Shown here in pieces: positions 1 to 5,140 of a stretch of 15,802 nucleotides of DNA (positions are counted from its first letter, which is position 1; each line of letters begins with the position of its first letter). The notes beneath the pieces were generated by a model. That model was not told where the DNA came from. It worked only from the letters and a program-made list of their open reading frames with translations, and did no database searches. This stretch comes from Holophagaceae bacterium. GTDB taxonomy: Bacteria; Acidobacteriota; Holophagae; Holophagales; Holophagaceae. Both the position numbers and the translations under genes were made by a program. The DNA lies in NCBI GenBank assembly GCA_025355915.1, contig JANXYT010000502.1:1-15802 (forward strand), in the 5' to 3' direction.

Positions 1-186
1 GGCCTCGAAGGCCTTGAGCCCCCCGGCCGAGGCGCCAAGGCCCACGATGGGGAAGGCCACCGCCGGGCTGCTGCCGGGTTCGACTGCTTCAGCCTCGTCT
101 GATTTGGGAAACGGCTCGACCGACCCGGAAGACAGGGGCTGCTTTTTGGGTTTCCGAGTGGGCAGGTCGGTTTTCTTGCGGGTCAT
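1..186 (-). CDS. CheB-type methylesterase, N-terminus of a probable CheB/CheR hybrid (partial)
   Basis: The first 62 codons are present and the gene runs off the left edge. A basic, Pro/Ser-rich, presumably disordered N-terminus (residues 1 to about 43) leads into FPIVGLGASAGGLKAFEA (residues 45-62). This is the first strand and nucleotide-fold loop of the CheB methylesterase domain; its serine in GASAGG is the usual nucleophile position. CheB demethylates glutamyl-methyl esters on chemoreceptors. Proteins starting with an extension and then 'FPIVGLGASAGGL' are usually large CheB-CheR-PAS(-kinase) hybrids rather than stand-alone CheB, which starts with a receiver domain; that reading is inference because the rest is missing. 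The ATG at 186 is preceded by AGGGG about 10 bases upstream. A 90-bp gap separates it from the glycosidase gene, so it may be transcribed with that block or on its own. Confidence 0.85.
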   Translation of the reverse strand, partial: MTRKKTDLPTRKPKKQPLSSGSVEPFPKSDEAEAVEPGSSPAVAFPIVGLGASAGGLKAFEA

Positions 187-276
187 GGTGGGTGTCCCCT
201 GCGTCAAGGATGGTCTGAATGGGTACGTCGCAGCACAATGAAATCCTTCCACCCGAACCGTCGCCCAACGCCGTTT

Positions 277-1401
277 TTAGAAATACAGCCCTGATCCAGT
301 CTCCACACACGCGGCCGCATAGAGGTACATGGCGGCGGACCAGGTCTGCCAATCCTCGCCCGCCGGGGTGCCCTCCTGGGCGCGGAACCACTCGTTGAAC
401 CCGAAAGCCTCAGGAAAGACCGGACGCGCCTTCCTGATGGGCCGTGCGAGCAGGGTCAGGGCCTGCAACTTTTCTTCCGCGAGGCGCTGTTCCCCCGCGG
501 CCACGAGGGCGGCGATGTAGAAGCCGCAGACAAAGGGCCACACGCCGCCGTTGTGGTAGTGGCCCGGCCGGTTATAGCGCCCGTACCGGGGGTGCCAATC
601 AGGGTCCGCAGGCTGGATGAAGGGGAAGAAGCAGGGCGGCAAGGCCAGGGCGAGGTCGCCCCGGGCTCGCAGGTCGGCACACTGCGCCTCGATCCAGGCC
701 ACCATGCTCCGCGCTCGGGTAGGCTCCGCCAGCCCCGTCAGGATGGCGAGGCTGTTGCCAAGCAGGTCGCACCGCTTGTCCCGCAGCACCTTGTAAAACC
801 ACAAGGCGTACACGGGTTGCCCCTCGGTGGCGAAGCCTCCGCCGCCCTCGCGGTTCGCGGCGAGCCGCAGGGCTTCCGCCCGGTCCCCAAGGCCCAGGAC
901 GTTCAAATAGCCGTGCACGAGGGCGTTGACGTAGAGGCCATGCCCCAGCACCCACTGTTCGTCCCGCCAGTCGCTGGTGGGCTGCTGACCGACCAGCTCC
1001 CGGTCGTCAATGGTCTGGTAGTCCATCCAATGCAGGGCCTTCGCGCCGGCCGCTTCGAGAAAGGAGGGCTCTCCCGTGACACGACGGAACATGCCCAGGA
1101 CCAAAAGGAAGAGAGGCGTCGTATCGCTCGCTCCCCGGTTCTCCCGGTCATGCACCATGGAGGGGATCTGACCGCGAGGGCTCTGGTTCAGGGCCAGGGT
1201 TTCGAGCACCCTTCGCAACGAGCGGAGCAGATCCCCGTGGCCAGAGGCGAAGATGCCCAAGGCAGAAATGAGGAGATCCCGGGTGTAGGGTTCTGGATAG
1301 CCCCAGCCCGCCGTGCGCGGAAGGCCGTCGTACGGGCCGGCGGCGTTGTGCAGTAGCACATCCATGGCGGCGGCCTTGGCTTGCTGAACCGAAGCGTCCA
1401 T
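277..1401 (-). CDS. GH100/debranching-enzyme-like glycosidase
   Basis: A 374-residue protein with the look of an (alpha/alpha)6-barrel glycosidase, between GH100 (neutral/alkaline invertase) and amylo-alpha-1,6-glucosidase families. Motifs resembling GH100 are LLGNSLAILTGLAEP (residues 213-227), YHNGGVWPF (282-290), FNEWF (335-339) and DWQTWSAAMYLYA (350-362). Likely catalytic acids by position are D144 or D147 in SDWRDE and E337 in FNEWF; this assignment is inference. There is no signal peptide, so it is probably cytoplasmic. It is shorter than typical GH100 proteins (around 450 residues), mainly at the N-terminus. Substrate is not determinable: sucrose, an alpha-glucan branch and a small glycoside are all possible. 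The ATG lies one base after the stop of the glycosyltransferase gene, with AAAGGA upstream inside that gene, so the two are translationally linked. Confidence 0.85.
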   Translation of the reverse strand: MDASVQQAKAAAMDVLLHNAAGPYDGLPRTAGWGYPEPYTRDLLISALGIFASGHGDLLRSLRRVLETLALNQSPRGQIPSMVHDRENRGASDTTPLFLLVLGMFRRVTGEPSFLEAAGAKALHWMDYQTIDDRELVGQQPTSDWRDEQWVLGHGLYVNALVHGYLNVLGLGDRAEALRLAANREGGGGFATEGQPVYALWFYKVLRDKRCDLLGNSLAILTGLAEPTRARSMVAWIEAQCADLRARGDLALALPPCFFPFIQPADPDWHPRYGRYNRPGHYHNGGVWPFVCGFYIAALVAAGEQRLAEEKLQALTLLARPIRKARPVFPEAFGFNEWFRAQEGTPAGEDWQTWSAAMYLYAAACVETGSGLYF

Positions 1402-1402
1402 G

Positions 1403-2539
1403 TCAGGGGTTCCTTTCTCGGAGCAGCTCCACGAGGCGCTTCGCCACGACCCGGTAATCGTAGAGCTCCACCACCCTGCGCCGTCCCGCCGCGCCCATGC
1501 GCTTCCGGAGATCGGCCTCGTTGAGCAGGCGCTTCAAGGCCTCGGCGATATCCTTCGAGCAGGCCCGGTAGTCCGAGACGCGCGGCTGGTCGAAGACCAC
1601 ATGATGGCCGGGCTCGAAGCCCGATTCCGGCCCCAGCACCGTCTCGGTGATGTGGATTTCCTCGGCCACCCGGGCGAGATACGCCGTTTCCCCATGGACC
1701 AGCGTATCCAGCATGGCCATGGCCCGGATCCCGATGACGGGTTTGCCGCAGGCCCCCGCCTCCACCTGGGGCATCCCGAACCCCTCCAGCCTGGAGGGGG
1801 CCGCGTAGATATCGCAGGCGGCGAGGAGGTACGGCATGAAGTTCCGTGAGAGCTGGTAGGTCTGAAAGCTGACCCGATCAAAGATTCCGAGCTCTCGCGC
1901 CAGCTGGGCATCGAACTGGTTCTGCTCGTAGGTCCGTCCCTGAGGCCAGACCTTGCAGACGTAGCGCCAGGGGGGCACCTCGTTCCCCAGGGTCGCCAGC
2001 GCCTCCATCACTTCCCGTCCGCCTTTGGAGGCGGCATCGCCCCCCACCGTGAGGATCATGAGTTCCCCTGGCAGCACCCCCAGGCTCGCCCGCACGGCCC
2101 TTACCTTGGGATCGTCCGGCTCCCTGGGGGTGAAGGCATCCGTATCGCATCCGACGGGCAAGGTCATCGTGTGATCGGCCCGGATGCCGTCCCGCACGAA
2201 GGTCTCCCGCACCCAGTCCGAGGTCACCAGGATGAGGGGCATCCGGTCCAGCACATCGCGGTAGTTCGCCACGTACCCGTCCGCCAGAATCCAGGGCACG
2301 GCCCGCATCCCGAAGCGCTGGGGATGCATGACGATATCGGGCACGTCGCCCCAGAAGCCGACGCCCACCACGGCATCCGGCTGGAACCAGCGGTAGTACC
2401 ATTCCTTTTCCAGATCCGAGCGGAGGTTGGCCGCACGGGCATCCACCCCGATTTCCAGGAGCCCCTGGTACAGGAGATCTCCCTGGGTCGCCAAGCCGCC
2501 CGGCTCCGGTGGATAGCTGTAAAGCACCAGGATCTTCAT
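1403..2539 (-). CDS. GT4-family glycosyltransferase (GT-B fold)
   Basis: A 378-residue retaining glycosyltransferase of the GT4 type. The N-terminal acceptor domain starts MKILVLYSYPPEPGGLA, with the glycine loop at residues 14-15. The C-terminal nucleotide-sugar domain starts near MILTVGGDAASKGG (161-174). It carries the E-x7-E signature in RLEGFGMPQVEAG (E252 and E260), where these enzymes bind the donor sugar nucleotide. There is no signal peptide, and it is presumably cytoplasmic or peripheral to the membrane. Donor and acceptor cannot be read from sequence. Its ATG overlaps the stop of the PIG-L deacetylase gene by 4 bases (ATGA, 2536-2539). The overlap fits a deacetylase and transferase acting in one pathway, as with MshA/MshB and BshA/BshB, though no specific orthology is claimed. 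Confidence 0.92.
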   Translation of the reverse strand: MKILVLYSYPPEPGGLATQGDLLYQGLLEIGVDARAANLRSDLEKEWYYRWFQPDAVVGVGFWGDVPDIVMHPQRFGMRAVPWILADGYVANYRDVLDRMPLILVTSDWVRETFVRDGIRADHTMTLPVGCDTDAFTPREPDDPKVRAVRASLGVLPGELMILTVGGDAASKGGREVMEALATLGNEVPPWRYVCKVWPQGRTYEQNQFDAQLARELGIFDRVSFQTYQLSRNFMPYLLAACDIYAAPSRLEGFGMPQVEAGACGKPVIGIRAMAMLDTLVHGETAYLARVAEEIHITETVLGPESGFEPGHHVVFDQPRVSDYRACSKDIAEALKRLLNEADLRKRMGAAGRRRVVELYDYRVVAKRLVELLRERNP

Positions 2540-3207
2540 GAGCTCGGGCTCCGGTCAGGGGCCTCTGGCCCAGGAATGGAGCCCGGTTCACTGAAACAAC
2601 AGAAGGCTTCCGTGCGGGCCGCCGCCAGGGCTTCCCAGCTGGCCTCGCCGAACCCATAGAGGTCGGTGATGATTCCAAATTTCCGGGTCCAGACCTCCTC
2701 CGACAGGGGCAGGGTGAGATCAGCCCCCATATTGGGCCGGGGGGCATAGGCCCCGCCGCCGTCTTCGTAGGAGAACTGCCACATGCGTTTGGCTCGGAGT
2801 TGTCCGTCCCGCCATAACTCCTGCACCGCCCGGGCGACTTCCTCGTGCCGCCGATGCCAGGTGTACTCGCCATGGGGGGCATGGGTCAGCAGAAGCTCGT
2901 ACTCCCGCCCCGGCAGCAACGCCAGAATGGTGTCCTTCACTACGGAGGGCGGGAGAGGCTGCTGGTCCGGACCATCGTCCAGGTCAGCCATGGCGCCCTT
3001 CGCCCCCAACCGCGCCAGGACCCTCTGGAATTTGGGGGCCCGGTCGGAATCCTTGCCGCGGCAGAGGGTCACGATGAACGGCAACCACTCGGGATGGCTC
3101 AACAGGAGACCGCCGGCCCATAGGATTTCATCGTCCGGATGGGCCACCACGACCGCAACCTGGATGGACTCACCCGGTTCGGAGACCAGGTCCCATGGTG
3201 AGCTCAC
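2536..3207 (-). CDS. PIG-L/LmbE-family deacetylase
   Basis: A 223-residue metal-dependent N-deacetylase of the PIG-L/LmbE family. This family removes acetyl groups from N-acetylglucosaminyl compounds in GPI anchors, mycothiol, bacillithiol and some antibiotics. The metal-binding motif AHPDDE is at residues 22-27. The second histidine motif is in HGEYTWHRRHEEV (residues 112-124), H121 being the likely third zinc ligand. The length is typical. The start is a GTG at 3207, chosen because AGGAG lies 5 bases upstream (AGGAGATAGC-GTG). The last ~15 residues are Pro/Ser-rich and probably disordered. It follows the Q/R-rich secreted protein gene by 39 bases and overlaps the GT4 gene by ATGA, so it is very likely co-transcribed with both. 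The substrate is unknown. Confidence 0.92.
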   Translation of the reverse strand: MSSPWDLVSEPGESIQVAVVVAHPDDEILWAGGLLLSHPEWLPFIVTLCRGKDSDRAPKFQRVLARLGAKGAMADLDDGPDQQPLPPSVVKDTILALLPGREYELLLTHAPHGEYTWHRRHEEVARAVQELWRDGQLRAKRMWQFSYEDGGGAYAPRPNMGADLTLPLSEEVWTRKFGIITDLYGFGEASWEALAAARTEAFCCFSEPGSIPGPEAPDRSPSS

Positions 3208-3246
3208 GCTATCTCCTGCTGAATCTGGAACTTTCTGCGCGCCTGC

Positions 3247-4059
3247 TCAGTTGATGCTGACGGTGATCGCGATCCGGTCCTGAGGGTGCCGGCGGTTACG
3301 CAGGTAGTAGCCGCCGGAATAGTAGTCCACGTACATGTCATCGTCGCCGTACCAGTCGTCGGACCAGTATTCCGGCCATGGGTCCATGACGCTGAACCAG
3401 AACCCCCCGAACTGGAAGCGCGGATACCCGCCCACCACGATCAAGGGGTAGCTGTACATCCGGAATCGGTGGCCGGGGCCAAAGGTGCCACGGTAACGGG
3501 CCTCCGGGATCCGGTAGCCCTGATAGCCGCCCCGGTCCTGCCAGGTGCGGTGCTGGGACTGCCAGTTCTCGGCGCGATGCTCGTGCCAGACGGTCCGATG
3601 TTCGCGTTCGCGCGCTTGCTGCTGCGGCAAGGGGCGAGGGGCCTGCCTCTGGCGCTGCTGTTCTTGTCGCCCCCTGGCGTCCGGCTGGCGTTCGTGTTCT
3701 TGCGGCACCCTGACCCGCTGCTGGGGTTCCTGATTGGCTGGCCGGGGCGGAGGAGGCTGCCTCTCGGGCCTGGCTTCCTGGGCACGCTGCCTGTCCTCCT
3801 GGCCCCTCTGTGGCCTCGCTTCCAGCCCTTCGGGCCGGGTGGCCTGCTGGGGCGGCCTTTCAGGCCTGGCTTCCTGGGGGCGCTGCCGCTCCTCCTGATC
3901 CCGCCTGGGCCTCGCTTCCCGGCCTTCGGGCCTGGCTTCCTGTTCCTGGTTGGGGCGCTTTGATTCCTGATTACGTTGCTCGTGCTGACCGTAGAGCGGC
4001 ACCATGGCTTCCAGCAGCAGAGGCAGTACCCCAATGTTGATAAGTCCAAACGATTTCAT
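3247..4059 (-). CDS. Secreted Q/R/P/E-rich repeat protein with aromatic C-terminal domain (hypothetical)
   Basis: 270 residues in three parts. Residues 1 to about 24 form a hydrophobic leader ending VPLYG-Q, which looks like a signal peptide although a Glu at position 17 interrupts it. Residues 25-155 are almost entirely Gln, Arg, Pro and Glu, presumably disordered and highly charged. They include two tandem copies, 32 residues apart, of a unit of about 27 residues (42-68 and 74-100). Residues 156-270 are rich in Tyr, Trp, Gly and Asp (YPRFQFGGFWFSVMDPW, then DDWYGDDDMYVDYYSGGYY) and end in a beta-like strand, resembling small exported domains of unknown function. I recognise no named family. 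The ATG is supported by GGGAGGT about 8 bases upstream. It is first in a probable operon with the deacetylase, 39 bases downstream. A role at the cell surface or in periplasmic polyanion or metal binding is speculation. Confidence 0.8.
   Translation of the reverse strand: MKSFGLINIGVLPLLLEAMVPLYGQHEQRNQESKRPNQEQEARPEGREARPRRDQEERQRPQEARPERPPQQATRPEGLEARPQRGQEDRQRAQEARPERQPPPPRPANQEPQQRVRVPQEHERQPDARGRQEQQRQRQAPRPLPQQQAREREHRTVWHEHRAENWQSQHRTWQDRGGYQGYRIPEARYRGTFGPGHRFRMYSYPLIVVGGYPRFQFGGFWFSVMDPWPEYWSDDWYGDDDMYVDYYSGGYYLRNRRHPQDRIAITVSIN
3760..3936 (-). repeat. Tandem 96-bp coding repeat, two copies
   Basis: Two imperfect copies, one at 3856-3936 and one at 3760-3840, offset by exactly 96 bases and in frame. 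Each encodes RPEG-x-EARP-x-R followed by QE-x-RQR-x-QEARPER. The core GGCCTGGCTTCCTG (plus strand) appears at 3767-3780, 3863-3876 and again at 3929-3942, so a third partial unit is present. Keeping the 96-bp period preserves the reading frame, so copy-number change would lengthen the charged region without breaking the gene. Confidence 0.8.
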
Positions 4060-4186
4060 GGTGTTTACCTCCCCTTGGGTGAATGGCTGGTATCTCGTGT
4101 CGGGCGGATCGGAGGCGGGGGTTGGTTCGGGGAGCCGGTTCCGGCGGACAAGGGGGAACCTCCCCGATCATCGTGCTATGGACAAA

Positions 4187-4212
4187 CCCTTGGCCCGAGC
4201 GCATCCCAAGGG
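4187..4212. repeat. Inverted repeat in putative 5' leader
   Basis: CCCTTGG (4187-4193) and CCAAGGG (4206-4212) form a perfect 7-bp stem with a 12-base loop. It lies just downstream of the AT-rich island in the direction of transcription. It could be an operator or a leader hairpin. There is no following T-run, so it is not a classical terminator. Confidence 0.4.
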
Positions 4213-4230
4213 ACCGGCACTTTTCGGGCC

Positions 4231-4276
4231 AAATTGTATTGTTATTATTTTGTTCAACTTAAATTTATTTTTGAAG
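4231..4276 (-). promoter_or_regulatory. AT-rich island, probable promoter region for the secreted-protein/PIG-L/GT4/GH block
   Basis: Only 7 of 46 bases are G or C, in a window otherwise strongly GC-rich. On the minus strand it contains TTGAAC and TACAAT, but these are only 13 bases apart. The better-spaced alternative upstream element is TTTAAG, 19 bases from TACAAT. No textbook sigma-70 pair is therefore present, and the exact promoter is undetermined. If transcription starts near its left edge, the leader would be roughly 160-170 nt. It could also be an UP-element or a nucleoid-protein binding site. Confidence 0.45.
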
Positions 4277-4357
4277 CTCGGTGAAGGGGCCCATTCAATC
4301 AAGACGAAGGGCTGATTCCATCATTTCGATGCGTAACGGCCTCTCTGGTGCCTTCAA

Positions 4358-4389
4358 GGTCGTCGGCTGGCCCACAGGTCGCGACGACC
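4358..4389. repeat. Inverted repeat just past the methyltransferase stop
   Basis: GGTCGTCG (4358-4365) and CGACGACC (4382-4389) form a perfect 8-bp stem with a 16-base loop. It begins 4 bases after the methyltransferase TAA. The position suits a transcript-end hairpin, but no T-run follows on the minus strand, so intrinsic termination is not shown. Confidence 0.4.
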
Positions 4390-4393
4390 GACC

Positions 4394-5140
4394 TTACCCA
4401 AGGGCCGAACCCAGGATGGCGTCGGGGACCGTTTTCGGTTTTTCGCCCACCAGGAGGTGGTTCCCGAAGCAGCGCTCCGTCTCCCCCGGGGTGGGTAGGA
4501 TCTCGAAGCCAGCCGCCCGAATATCGCGGCGAACCTCCGTCAGGGGCCGCCAATGCACCCGCGGTGCCCGGTTCCACCCAAGGGTGACCGCCAGCTGCTC
4601 ACACAGGCGGGTCAAGGTCGCCACCCCCCTGGCCCGGGCATCCATCACGCGAACCAGCAACCGGCCACTTTCCGGCAGGTGGGCGCCAATTCTAAGCAGC
4701 AGTGCCCGCTGCCGTTCAGCGGGGAGGTAGTGAAGCACATCCAGCACCGCCACCACCGAGCAGGCTGGCCAGGGTTCCGTGAACAAATCGCCGCAGACCA
4801 CGCGGATTGAAGCGTTTCCCTCGGCCATTCTCCCGGCGAAGCGAGCCTTAGCCAGATCCCATTCAATGCCGTGGGTTTCGTTCCCCTGGCCCCTCGCCTC
4901 CAGGAGCAGGCCCAGGAGGCCCAGGCCACAGCCGAGGTCGAGGACCCTCACCCGTGGGGGGATCAACGGCAGTGCCACCCGGTAGAGCTGATCCATCCGG
5001 ACTTTATGTTTGGCGTAGCCCGCAAGCCAGCGCTCCCCTTCCGCCGCCGGCGACTCCAGTCTCGCAACGACCTCGTCCACGGGATCCCGCCTCGGAACCG
5101 CGGGCGAGTCCGTGGGGCCTGCGGGTTGGAGGTCATTCAT
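4394..5140 (-). CDS. Class I SAM-dependent methyltransferase
   Basis: A 248-residue protein with a Rossmann-type methyltransferase core. Motif I, VLDLGCGLG, is at residues 66-74. The acidic residue ending strand 2 is E93 (GIEWD). CGDLF is at 116-120 and the motif IV region DVLHYLP at 134-140. The acceptor substrate is unknown; the sequence does not match an rRNA, ubiquinone or CheR methyltransferase that I recognise. The ATG at 5140 is chosen over an in-frame upstream extension for two reasons: it has GGAGG 6 bases before it, and it overlaps the ATPase stop as ATGA (5137-5140). The extension would lie wholly inside the ATPase gene and reads as low-complexity shadow sequence. Being the last gene of its block, it is translationally coupled to the P-type ATPase. 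Confidence 0.88.
   Translation of the reverse strand: MNDLQPAGPTDSPAVPRRDPVDEVVARLESPAAEGERWLAGYAKHKVRMDQLYRVALPLIPPRVRVLDLGCGLGLLGLLLEARGQGNETHGIEWDLAKARFAGRMAEGNASIRVVCGDLFTEPWPACSVVAVLDVLHYLPAERQRALLLRIGAHLPESGRLLVRVMDARARGVATLTRLCEQLAVTLGWNRAPRVHWRPLTEVRRDIRAAGFEILPTPGETERCFGNHLLVGEKPKTVPDAILGSALG

Larger units (their letters stand above)
4060..4393. other. Gene-free stretch between the left and right blocks
   Basis: This is the only gap over 300 bases. It lies downstream of the methyltransferase stop (4394) and upstream of the secreted repeat protein (4059), so it should contain the end of one transcript and the start of the next. It holds the AT-rich island at 4231-4276, an inverted repeat at 4187-4212 and another at 4358-4389. 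I find no credible ORF in it and no tRNA- or riboswitch-like element I can name. Confidence 0.7.

Noticed and set aside
553..1356. Plus-strand open frame (267 codons) opposite the glycosidase
   Set aside because: It is a shadow of a motif-bearing gene with no domain of its own.
1403..3207. Assignment of the GT4/PIG-L pair as bacillithiol or mycothiol synthesis genes
   Set aside because: No BshC- or MshC-like gene is in the window, and the GT4 and PIG-L sequences show only family-level motifs.
3286..3963. Plus-strand open frame (225 codons) with hydrophobic, membrane-like composition
   Set aside because: It is the complement of Q/R/P/E codons, which gives Leu/Gly/Pro/Phe. The minus strand has the good ribosome site, leader peptide and repeat in frame.
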